Origin: an uncultured Chitinophaga sp.
GTDB taxonomy: Bacteria; Bacteroidota; Bacteroidia; Chitinophagales; Chitinophagaceae
Length of the DNA: 64,000 nucleotides
Direction: 5' to 3'
NCBI RefSeq assembly: GCF_902168175.1
Contig: NZ_CABHOU010000108.1
Location: 62,001-126,000 of the forward strand
In this document: piece after piece, positions 50,943 to 58,373 of the stretch
How positions within the stretch are numbered: position 1 is the stretch's first letter
Layout of the letters: every line of letters begins with the position of its first letter
Notes under the pieces: model-generated
Database searches by the model: none
The model's input: the letters and a program-made list of their open reading frames with translations, nothing else
What the model was told of the DNA's origin: nothing
Position numbers and translations under genes: made by a program

Positions 50943-52388
50943 ATGAGCCTGGAAAATTTATTACATGAGTACAGCAGTACCAACGGAATCTGGGACGAGA
51001 TGTTGGATGTAAGACAGATCCGCGACCATTACAGCAAGGTTTTTACCTCCCTGAAAGAACTGGATGTTACTGCGCTCCAGCAAAAAGACCGCCTGGCCGG
51101 AGAACTTTTTATGAACCAGGGTATTACCTTTACAGTGTACGCCGACGATGCCGGTATCGAACGCATTTTCCCTTTCGATATTATCCCCCGTATTATTACC
51201 GGTTTGGAGTGGGAGCATGTGGAAAAAGGCATTACCCAGCGCCTGAAGGCCCTGAACCTCTTCCTGAAAGACGTTTACAACGATCAGCAGATATTAAAAG
51301 ACAGGGTGGTGCCGGCATCGCTGATAGCTTCCTGTCCGCACTACACCCGCGAAGTATTTGGCATTAAAGTGCCGCACGATATTTATGTACACATCTCCGG
51401 TATCGACCTTATCAGAGGGGAAGACGGCAAGTTTTATATATTGGAAGATAACCTGCGCACCCCGTCGGGCGTGAGTTATATGCTGGAAAACAGGGAAGTG
51501 ACCAAACGTATTTTCCCCGACCTGCTGGCATCCAACAAAGTGCGTCGTGTGAGCAACTACCCTTTACTGCTGCACGACATCCTTAAGCAGATGGCCCCGG
51601 CCCAGATATCTAATCCAAACGTGGTGTTGCTTACGCCCGGTATTTACAACGCAGCTTACTACGAACACACCTTCCTGGCACGCCAGATGGGTATTTCGCT
51701 GGTTGAAGGCCGTGATTTGGTGGTGGATAATCATAAAGTATATATGAAAACCACCAATGGTCTTGAGCAGGTGCATGTTATCTACCGCCGTATCGATGAC
51801 GAGTTCCTGGACCCGTTGCTATTTCGCTCGGACAGTGCGCTGGGCGTACCGGGCCTGATGAGCGCTTACCGCAAAGGCAACGTGGCTATTGTAAATGCAG
51901 TAGGTAATGGCGTGGCAGATGATAAGGCGGTGTACGCCTATGTGCCGGCCATGATCAAATATTACCTGAACGAAGAGCCCATTCTCAATAACGTGCCTAC
52001 TTATCAGCTAAGTGATGCTGAGGCGAGGGAGCATGTATTTGGTAACATCGGAAATATGGTGGTAAAGCGTACCAACCAGAGCGGTGGTTATGGTATGGTG
52101 ATGGGAAATACAGTAACAGAGGAAGATTGGGCAAAAGCGAAAGTGGAAATCGAGAGAGATTCCCGCAGCTTCATCGCCCAGCCGATCATCAAACTATCTA
52201 CCGTGCCTTGTTTTATCGATGGTATATTCCAGCCAAGGCACGTGGACTTACGCCCATACGCGCTTTGCGGCCCACAGGGCGTGCAGATTGTGCCGGGTGG
52301 CCTTACTAGGGTAGCTTTAAGAGCCGGATCGCTGGTGGTGAATTCATCGCAGGGTGGTGGCAGTAAAGATACCTGGGTAGTAGATTGA
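50943..52388 (+). CDS. Circularly permuted type 2 ATP-grasp protein
   Basis: 481 residues. Family motifs are GITFTVYADDAGIERIFPFDIIPRI, HVSGIDLIRGEDG-like HISGIDLIRGEDGKFYILEDNLRTPSGVSYMLENR and the C-terminal GGYGMVMG and RHVDLRPYALCG segments. Such proteins are predicted ATP-dependent carboxylate-amine ligases. The genes that follow (alpha-E and transglutaminase, 34 and 10 bases away) are standard companions; comparative genomics work has predicted that the set makes and processes a peptide or modified protein, but the product is not known. Confidence 0.92.
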   Translation: MSLENLLHEYSSTNGIWDEMLDVRQIRDHYSKVFTSLKELDVTALQQKDRLAGELFMNQGITFTVYADDAGIERIFPFDIIPRIITGLEWEHVEKGITQRLKALNLFLKDVYNDQQILKDRVVPASLIASCPHYTREVFGIKVPHDIYVHISGIDLIRGEDGKFYILEDNLRTPSGVSYMLENREVTKRIFPDLLASNKVRRVSNYPLLLHDILKQMAPAQISNPNVVLLTPGIYNAAYYEHTFLARQMGISLVEGRDLVVDNHKVYMKTTNGLEQVHVIYRRIDDEFLDPLLFRSDSALGVPGLMSAYRKGNVAIVNAVGNGVADDKAVYAYVPAMIKYYLNEEPILNNVPTYQLSDAEAREHVFGNIGNMVVKRTNQSGGYGMVMGNTVTEEDWAKAKVEIERDSRSFIAQPIIKLSTVPCFIDGIFQPRHVDLRPYALCGPQGVQIVPGGLTRVALRAGSLVVNSSQGGGSKDTWVVD

Positions 52389-52422
52389 GGATGATCATTT
52401 ATTAAATTAAGAAAAGTATTGC

Positions 52423-53367
52423 ATGCTTAGTAGAATTGCCGACTCGTTATTCTGGCTCAATCGTTATATGGAAAGGGCGGATTCCCTGCTCCGCGTTGCT
52501 TCCACACATTACATCCTTTCGCTCGACAAAGACGTGAACGGGAGCTTAACCTGGAAGCCTGTACTCGAAATGTACACGGCACTGCCACCCGAACTGATCG
52601 CTAATATCGAACACGATACCATCGCATCGCTGAAGAAACTACTCACCGATCCCGATAATTCCAACTCGCTCCGTAACCTGGTAGGCCGTGCCCGCGAAAA
52701 TGCCCGCGGCGTGCAGGACCATATTACCAAAGAAGTGTGGGAAGAAGTAAATGCCATGTACCACCTCATGAACCAGCAAACACTGAACAAAATGCTGCAA
52801 AGCTACGAGGTGGTAGAAGTGCTGGAACTGTTTATCAAACACTGCGTACAATATACCGGCGTAACAGATATTACCATGTCGCGCGGCAGCGGCTGGATAT
52901 TCATGAACCTGGGTAAATACATTGAACGGTCGCTGAGTACAATTACCCTCACCCGTAAACAATACGAGCAAATCGGTTACTGCATCGACGATCCGCAGGA
53001 TATTATGCACTGGCGTTATTTGCTACAGCCGCTATCGGGTTATGAAACACATCTGAAACAATACCGGACGGCCAATTACAACTATAATGTGCTGCACCAG
53101 GTACTGTTTAATGAGGAGTTCCCGCATTCGATGGTTTATTCGCTGGGGCGTGTAGACAGGCACCTGGAAGAAACGTTTAAACGTAATCCCCGCTCTGAGG
53201 AAAATGCAGCCCTGATGCGCTGCTTCGGCCGCCTGGACAGCAAAGTGCGTTACACCGACCTGGAAACGCTGAACAACGACAATCTTCAGCCTTACCTGAA
53301 CGGGCTACGCTCCGACCTGCTTTCGTTCATCGGTCAGTTTAGCCAGCACTTTTTCTCTTACTCTTAA
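52423..53367 (+). CDS. Alpha-E domain protein
   Basis: 314 residues, all helical, beginning MLSRIADSLFWLNRYMERAD, the standard opening of the alpha-E (DUF403) family. Other typical segments are NARGVQDHITKEVWEEVNAMYH and FMNLGKYIERSLSTITL. Function unknown; always found with the permuted ATP-grasp ligase and often with a transglutaminase, as here, suggesting that it is part of the same enzyme system. Confidence 0.93.
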   Translation: MLSRIADSLFWLNRYMERADSLLRVASTHYILSLDKDVNGSLTWKPVLEMYTALPPELIANIEHDTIASLKKLLTDPDNSNSLRNLVGRARENARGVQDHITKEVWEEVNAMYHLMNQQTLNKMLQSYEVVEVLELFIKHCVQYTGVTDITMSRGSGWIFMNLGKYIERSLSTITLTRKQYEQIGYCIDDPQDIMHWRYLLQPLSGYETHLKQYRTANYNYNVLHQVLFNEEFPHSMVYSLGRVDRHLEETFKRNPRSEENAALMRCFGRLDSKVRYTDLETLNNDNLQPYLNGLRSDLLSFIGQFSQHFFSYS

Positions 53368-53377
53368 AATTCAGCAC

Positions 53378-54313
53378 ATGCCGATATTCAGGATACATCA
53401 CGTTACAAAATACAGCTACGACAAACCGGTAAAAGAAAGCATGAACGAAGTGCGCATATTCCCGTTCCAGTGTGCGGAACAGGAAGTGCTGCAGCACGAC
53501 CTGGTAATTACCGACCAGCCCGATGTGCTGAAGTTCACCGATTACTGGGGTAACAAAACAGGCATTTTTAACCTGCTGCTGCCGCATAAAGTGCTTACCA
53601 TCGAAAGTCGCCTGCTGGTGCGCACCACCGCATCTTCCCAACTAAAAATCAACTTCCACAGCGGGCTGGACGAGCTGGCTTCGGAAATGGACCATAACCT
53701 GCAGCTGCTGGAACTGGCCAGTCCCGACAGGATCGCCTCGCAATCAGAGATCAACGACATTGCCAGGGTCATCAAATCGACCGGTAACGAAGTGGCCACT
53801 TTAGTGGAGAAATGTTGTGAATACATCTTCAAAAACTTCAAATACATTAAAGGCATTACCAATATCGAAACCACGGTAGATGAGATATTGGTGCATCGTG
53901 CCGGTGTTTGCCAGGACTTTGCACACCTGATGCTGCATATACTGCGGACGATCGGGGTGCCATGCCGTTATGTGAGCGGGTATATTTGTCCAAACAAGAG
54001 CGGAATGAGGGGCGAAGGGGCCACGCATGCCTGGGTGGAAGCCTATATTCCCGGTTTTGGCTGGGCAGGTATAGACCCCACCAATAATGTGTGGGTAACT
54101 AATAAACACGTAAAACTCTCCGTAGGCCGCTATTTCCAGGATTGCAGCCCGATTAAAGGCACCTTTAAAGGCGCTGGCAGGCAGCTGCTTTCCGTTTTTG
54201 TGTCTGTTGGTTACGAGGATGGGCAGTTCTTTGAGGAATTGAACAATGTACACCTCGCCGGGGAGCGCGAAAAGGTGGAGGATCCACTTGAAGGAGCTTT
54301 TGCCGGTCAATAG
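53378..54313 (+). CDS. Transglutaminase-family protease-like protein
   Basis: 311 residues, cytoplasmic. An N-terminal transglutaminase-like beta-domain (MPIFRIHHVTKYSYDKPVKES) precedes a Transglut_core with an intact triad: C178 in RAGVCQDFAH, H217 in THAWVEAY and D233 in GIDPTN. Enzymes of this fold cleave or form amide bonds. As third gene of the ATP-grasp/alpha-E run it may act on the product of the ligase. Confidence 0.93.
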   Translation: MPIFRIHHVTKYSYDKPVKESMNEVRIFPFQCAEQEVLQHDLVITDQPDVLKFTDYWGNKTGIFNLLLPHKVLTIESRLLVRTTASSQLKINFHSGLDELASEMDHNLQLLELASPDRIASQSEINDIARVIKSTGNEVATLVEKCCEYIFKNFKYIKGITNIETTVDEILVHRAGVCQDFAHLMLHILRTIGVPCRYVSGYICPNKSGMRGEGATHAWVEAYIPGFGWAGIDPTNNVWVTNKHVKLSVGRYFQDCSPIKGTFKGAGRQLLSVFVSVGYEDGQFFEELNNVHLAGEREKVEDPLEGAFAGQ

Positions 54314-54332
54314 CTAGTTTTTGTTATCTTTA
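54300..54332 (+). promoter_or_regulatory. Possible promoter of the DEAD-box helicase gene
   Basis: TTG at 54300-54302, a 22-base spacer and TATCTTTA at 54325-54332, one base off TAnnTTTG. The transcript would start about 30 bases before the TTG start codon. The boxes overlap the end of the transglutaminase gene. Confidence 0.4.
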
Positions 54333-54370
54333 CCGTATAACGAGAATGTTATTAATTAATACGGACTATT

Positions 54371-55690
54371 TTGAAGTTTACAGAATTTGGTTTCGACGAC
54401 AGGTTGCTTGATGGCATTGACGCGATGCGCTACGACAAGGCAACTCCCATACAGGAACAAGTAATACCCCCTATAGTAGATGGCCGGGACATCATGGCCT
54501 GCGCCCAAACAGGTACCGGTAAAACTGCAGCTTTCCTGCTTCCAGTTATGCACAAACTGCTCAGCGAGGACCATCATCCCCATAAGATCAACTCCATGGT
54601 GATAGTACCTACCCGCGAACTGGCCGTGCAAATTTCCCAGACGCTGGAAGGTATCAGCTATTTTACCAATATTAGCTCCATTGCCGTTTACGGCGGCAGC
54701 GGCGGCGCTAACTTCGCTATTGAGAAGAAAGCACTGGCTTCGGGCGTAGATATGGTGATTTGTACGCCCGGCCGTATGATTGCCCACCTGAACATGGGAT
54801 ATGTGAAGGTAGACGAACTGCGTTACCTGGTGCTGGACGAGGCCGACCGTATGCTGGACATGGGTTTTCATGACGATATTGTAAAGATTATCTCTTACCT
54901 GCCCAAAGAGCGGCAGAACCTGCTGTTTTCGGCTACCATGCCCGACAAGATGCGTAAGCTGGCTATGTCGATCCTCCGCAACCCGGTTGAGATCAACATT
55001 GCCATTAGCAAACCGCCGGAAAAGATCAAACAGTTTGCGTTTGTGGTATATGAGGAACAAAAGATACCCCTGATAAAGGATGTATTACGCCAGCGCGATT
55101 TTAACAGTGTGGTGGTGTTTTGCTCCCGTAAGCAGAATGTAAAACAGTTAACCAACGAACTCAAACGCGCCCGCTTTTCGGTGGAAGAGATCCACTCCGA
55201 CCTGGAGCAGGATACCCGCGAACAGGTATTGATGGACTTCCGCAGTAAAAAATTGAAGATACTGGTGGCTACAGACATCCTGAGCCGCGGTATTGATATC
55301 GAAGATATTGACCTGGTTATCAACTATGATGTACCGAACGACGGCGAGGATTACGTACACCGTATTGGTCGTACGGCCCGCGCTGCTGCTGAAGGTACTG
55401 CCTTCACTTTTATAAGTCCCAAAGAACAGGGCAAATTCCGCCGTATAGAGCAATTGCTTGGTCGTGAGGTGGAAAAAGCCCAGGTGCCAGAGCAATTTGG
55501 TCCTGTGCCAGCTTATCAGCCTGCATCCCGTGGTGGTGGCGGTGGTAATCGTGGTGGTGGCGGTAATGGCGGCGGCGGTGGTAACCGTGGCGGTGGTGGT
55601 GGCAACCGTGGAGGTAGCGGTGGAGGCGGTAACCGCAAGTTTTCCGGCAACCGCAACAATGGCAACAGCGGCCAGAAAAAAGCCCAATAA
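54371..55690 (+). CDS. DEAD-box ATP-dependent RNA helicase with Gly/Arg-rich tail (RhlE type)
   Basis: 439 residues. All motifs are present: Q-motif ATPIQEQVIP, motif I AQTGTGKT, PTRELAVQ, TPGRM, DEAD, SAT, VVFCSRK, ATDILSRGIDI and HRIGRTAR. From about residue 385 the tail is almost only Gly, Asn, Arg and Ser (repeats of GGGGNRGG), then a basic end GQKKAQ; such tails bind RNA and promote phase separation or cold-adapted function in related helicases. It unwinds structured RNA in the cytoplasm. The start is TTG at 54371, because the conserved MKFTEFGFDDRLLDGI begins there and there is no ATG nearby. Confidence 0.94.
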   Translation: MKFTEFGFDDRLLDGIDAMRYDKATPIQEQVIPPIVDGRDIMACAQTGTGKTAAFLLPVMHKLLSEDHHPHKINSMVIVPTRELAVQISQTLEGISYFTNISSIAVYGGSGGANFAIEKKALASGVDMVICTPGRMIAHLNMGYVKVDELRYLVLDEADRMLDMGFHDDIVKIISYLPKERQNLLFSATMPDKMRKLAMSILRNPVEINIAISKPPEKIKQFAFVVYEEQKIPLIKDVLRQRDFNSVVVFCSRKQNVKQLTNELKRARFSVEEIHSDLEQDTREQVLMDFRSKKLKILVATDILSRGIDIEDIDLVINYDVPNDGEDYVHRIGRTARAAAEGTAFTFISPKEQGKFRRIEQLLGREVEKAQVPEQFGPVPAYQPASRGGGGGNRGGGGNGGGGGNRGGGGGNRGGSGGGGNRKFSGNRNNGNSGQKKAQ

Positions 55691-55763
55691 TTCTTTAGCA
55701 GGACCTGTGGTGGCACCATGCCCGTAAGCAGCCTGAACTCCTTCTCCTGATATTACTGTTGAT

Positions 55764-55791
55764 AAGGCCGTGCGAAAGTGCGGCTTTAAAG
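55764..55791 (+). terminator. Likely terminator of the helicase gene
   Basis: Stem of nine pairs with one bulged G (AAGGCCGTGC against GTGCGGCTT), GAAA tetraloop, followed by TTTAAA. It lies 73 bases after the helicase stop. Confidence 0.5.
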
Positions 55792-55942
55792 TTGTGCCGT
55801 TTTGGGGTAATAAGCCCCCGGATGGTGCATGTGGTTGACATGTCGAAGCGTTTGTAGAGTCCTGGCAGGAAACTCAACCGGTTTGACAGGCTTATTTAGT
55901 AAGGCAGCCCTAAGCGTTCAGCCATTTTGATGACGGTACTGG

Positions 55943-56092
55943 ACCATCACTGAACCATCCGGGTAATAGTAAACCCTTAAGCTGAGTCGGGTTGACCGGC
56001 GCTTAAACAATGTTACTGAACCATCACTGAACCATCACCCAACCATCACTGAACCATCCGGGTAATAGTAAACCCTTAGGTAGAGTCGGGTT
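55943..56092. repeat. Direct repeat with ACTGAACCATC units
   Basis: 55943-55979 and 56042-56078 are identical over 37 bases, and both are followed, at the same distance, by GAGTCGGGTT, so the unit is 51 bases at a period of 99. The 11-mer ACTGAACCATC occurs four times (55949, 56015, 56026, 56048), the middle two in tandem. Confidence 0.85.
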
Positions 56093-56185
56093 AAAGGCTG
56101 CTGACGGGTGTGGTTTCCAGGTTTATAGTGCGGTGTATACACCGCCGGGATGGAGGCGTTGAACATTTGCCCATATTGTTACGGT

Positions 56186-56201
56186 CGCTGAAGGGAGTGA
56201 C
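56186..56201 (+). repeat. 16-base direct repeat, copy 1
   Basis: CGCTGAAGGGAGTGAC occurs here and again at 56496-56511, on either side of the inverted pair of palindromic elements. Confidence 0.7.
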
Positions 56202-56301
56202 CTCTAGGTTTGTACCTGGTACCACATGTTATTACAGCGAAAGCCCCCTAAGGATGCCTGATTATTCTATTGTGTGCCCGCGTTAGCGGGCATCACCCTG
56301 A

Positions 56302-56340
56302 CCGTCATCGCGAGGAACGAAGCGATCCTCGTGTGCAGTC
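56302..56340 (+). repeat. Dispersed palindromic element, arm A
   Basis: 39 bases matching the reverse complement of 56445-56483 at 37 positions. The core GTCATCGCGAGGAACGAAGC is a type of sequence that recurs between genes in many bacterial genomes. A degenerate copy is at 21706-21749 in this window. Confidence 0.75.
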
Positions 56341-56444
56341 TTCGCATCAGTAAAACAGTGTGGGGCAGCGTATATTAGTACGGGCAAAGGAGTCGGGATT
56401 TCGCAAGGCACAGCCTATCATGCAGGTAAGCTGATAGTTTTAAT

Positions 56445-56483
56445 GACTACACAAGAGGATCGCTTCGTTCCTCGCGATGACGG
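56445..56483 (-). repeat. Dispersed palindromic element, arm B
   Basis: Inverted partner of 56302-56340 with two mismatches, 104 bases away. Both arms could pair in RNA or as a cruciform. Confidence 0.75.
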
Positions 56484-56495
56484 GGAGAGCGTTGC

Positions 56496-56511
56496 CGCTG
56501 AAGGGAGTGAC
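56496..56511 (+). repeat. 16-base direct repeat, copy 2
   Basis: Second copy of CGCTGAAGGGAGTGAC, identical to 56186-56201. Confidence 0.7.
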
Positions 56512-56579
56512 ACAACGGGGGCTGGGTGAGGATTAAATGCTGGTCCGGTTATAAACCGTACCCTGCTAAAAACTTAACA

Positions 56580-56608
56580 TTGTATTAGCGGCAGGAGTGT
56601 TATTTTTA
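56580..56608 (+). promoter_or_regulatory. Promoter of the H1-like protein gene
   Basis: TTG (56580-56582), an 18-base spacer and TATTTTTA (56601-56608), one base from the TAnnTTTG consensus. Transcription would start near 56615, about 20 bases before the ATG. Confidence 0.5.
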
Positions 56609-56636
56609 TATTATCAAATTGTAAACAAAGGAAGAT

Positions 56637-56960
56637 ATGTCTGATAGAAAAGAAACCCGTAAAAAGGTTGCCCTGCTGCTCGAAAATGCATTAGCAGAAC
56701 TGAAACCCGAATTAGGTGAAAAGAAGTTTGCCAAACGTATAGAGAAAGCCGCTAAACTGATAGCTGAAGGTTTGGAGGATGAGAAAGCTGCTGAGAAGCC
56801 AAAAAAAGAGAAAGCACCCAAACCGGAAGCTGACGTTACACCAAAGTCGGAAAAAGCAGTAAAAGCGCCCAAAGCAAAGGCAAAAGCGGCCAAAGCAAAA
56901 GTGGCTAAAGTAAAACAGGCTGTAGCTAAGAAGAAAGCCAAAGCAGCTGTTAAGAAATAA
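56637..56960 (+). CDS. Lys/Ala-rich histone H1-like basic protein
   Basis: 107 residues. The N-terminal third (ALLLENALAELKPELGEKKF) is an amphipathic helix pair; from about residue 48 the chain is Lys, Ala and Pro with H1-type AKAAKAKVAKVK runs ending in KKAKAAVKK. Such tails bind DNA non-specifically in bacterial H1/Hc1-like proteins. The Shine-Dalgarno AAAGGA seven bases before the ATG is unusually good for this window, suggesting high expression. A nucleoid-associated role is inferred from composition only. Confidence 0.75.
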   Translation: MSDRKETRKKVALLLENALAELKPELGEKKFAKRIEKAAKLIAEGLEDEKAAEKPKKEKAPKPEADVTPKSEKAVKAPKAKAKAAKAKVAKVKQAVAKKKAKAAVKK

Positions 56961-56975
56961 TAAGTATTAAGTGGA

Positions 56976-57401
56976 TTAGTTACTGAGCCTTCCGACAACT
57001 TCAAAGAGTTCCTCGGATAAGGTTCTGCTCACCGCCTGTAATTGCTGTGGGCTGCAATCAATGTAGCCAAGTTCAAATAACTCCAGCCAGGTGATATCGG
57101 CATCCTCAGTACCGAGGGTGCTGCCATCTTCAAACATTACGGTTATGTGGTTGCCGGTTGGCTCCAGTTCAAATTTACCTTTGTTGTTATAGAGGTAACG
57201 CACCAACGCGCTATCTATTAAAAAACTAATCGCCTGGCGGGGACCGAGGTGATACAGCTTTTCAAATAACATGTAACAGATAAACGCTTCGGGTAATTTC
57301 AATTGCTCCGCCACTGTTTTGCAAACGGCGTTGAAGTCAACCCCGCCCTTCTGATCATTGTTAAAGATAAAGGAATCTGTACCTGAGGAAATAGTGGTCA
57401 T
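56976..57401 (-). CDS. Unknown small acidic protein
   Basis: 141 residues, no signal peptide. Segments are AVCKTVAEQLKLPEAFICYMLFEKLYHLGPRQ (a helical region), FLIDSALVRYLYNNKGKFELE and a C-terminal helix SRTLSEELFEVVGRLSN. I do not recognise it. It is convergent with the H1-like gene, 15 bases apart, and reads away from the AraC-sensor-like gene on the same strand 87 bases upstream, so those two may be transcribed together. Confidence 0.6.
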   Translation of the reverse strand: MTTISSGTDSFIFNNDQKGGVDFNAVCKTVAEQLKLPEAFICYMLFEKLYHLGPRQAISFLIDSALVRYLYNNKGKFELEPTGNHITVMFEDGSTLGTEDADITWLELFELGYIDCSPQQLQAVSRTLSEELFEVVGRLSN

Positions 57402-57488
57402 AACTAATCGAATGAATTAACTCTCGGATGCTCTTTAGAATACTTTAACAAATTAGAATAAATCCTCCAGCATTTAGTTAACGACTTG

Positions 57489-58145
57489 TTATTGTGTTAT
57501 TTTAGTTGCTTCCGTGGCGGGCTTACACTTCTCCAGGAACATCTTTATCAGTTCGATAGAGGTCCGCTGCAGTGCCGACCTTCCCTTTGTTGCAGGCTGC
57601 GTACTGATATCTTCTATCAGGCGCTTTTCTTCATTTCCTATCTCGCAGGGCCCATTGTTTAAAAAGGTTCCCATAGTCTGGCTGGCCGCCTCTACATCCT
57701 TTCTTACGCCCGGGTACAACTCATATAACTGCTGCCATACCACAAAAGAGGGATCGATGTGAATGAACACATAGTTACCCGGCTCCAGCGTGATATCGTA
57801 ATTAATATTCCGAAGGTAGAGCAGGGAGGTTTCGCCTTCCTTTAACATGCGTGAGTCGCCATTGAGCTGGAACTCCATGCTGTTGATAAGCATGTAATGG
57901 AATGCCGTAGCGGGCGTATCGGGATAAAACTCGAACTGTGACGTTTGCTCTACCGTAAGATCGAAGTGCCAGAAAATCATATTCAACAAGCTGACGCGCT
58001 GAATAAGTAGTTTCCCGAATGGCACCGGCGGCACGTAAACCTGCGCATTGGGTATAAGTTTTTCCTGGTATTGCTCCCTTTGTTTTGGGTCTTTAAGCTG
58101 GTAAAGGTGCTGTAGTTTATTACATTGACGGATCCTGAAATTCAT
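57489..58145 (-). CDS. AraC-sensor-like protein lacking a DNA-binding domain
   Basis: 218 residues. The middle part (FWHFDLTVEQTSQFEFYPDTP, then GETSLLYLRNINYDITLEPGNYVFIHIDPSF) has the cupin-like pattern of the ligand-binding half of Bacteroidota AraC-type regulators; the tail (EKRLIEDISTQPATKGRSAL) resembles the helical linker before the HTH. The AraC HTH pair itself is missing and no continuation of it is found in the 87 bases downstream. It may be a truncated regulator or a stand-alone sensor. The assignment is from pattern only. Confidence 0.5.
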   Translation of the reverse strand: MNFRIRQCNKLQHLYQLKDPKQREQYQEKLIPNAQVYVPPVPFGKLLIQRVSLLNMIFWHFDLTVEQTSQFEFYPDTPATAFHYMLINSMEFQLNGDSRMLKEGETSLLYLRNINYDITLEPGNYVFIHIDPSFVVWQQLYELYPGVRKDVEAASQTMGTFLNNGPCEIGNEEKRLIEDISTQPATKGRSALQRTSIELIKMFLEKCKPATEATKITQ

Positions 58146-58373
58146 GGGAAACCTTTATGGAAGGTGAGAATGGATGTTTGATTAGTTGCGCATAAGGGGT
58201 CGTAACAGAAATGAATGTACACTTTGCAATATTAGGGCAAGGGGCTGCATTATTGCAGCATTTATACCGCAGTGTTAATAATGCAGTTACAATTCCTTAA
58301 TGGTTCCTTAACCTAAGTTGATGGGTATTACCAACACCAACAACTAATCTTGCACTCAAATTAGTGAACCTAT

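Larger units (their letters stand above)
55792..56579. other. Repeat-rich spacer without genes
   Basis: Part of a 946-base gap between the helicase and the H1-like gene. No frame here looks coding. It holds a 99-base-period direct repeat, a small hairpin (TGCCCGCGTTAGCGGGCA, 56275-56292), a duplicated 16-mer and two facing copies of a palindromic element, listed separately. Confidence 0.6.

Noticed and set aside
55458..55727. Frames overlapping the helicase tail, including a Pro-rich antisense one
   Set aside because: They are produced by the GGT/GGC-rich codons of the glycine tail in other frames.
56275..56292. Short GC hairpin in the repeat spacer as a terminator
   Set aside because: No T-tract follows and it lies more than 580 bases from the nearest upstream gene end.
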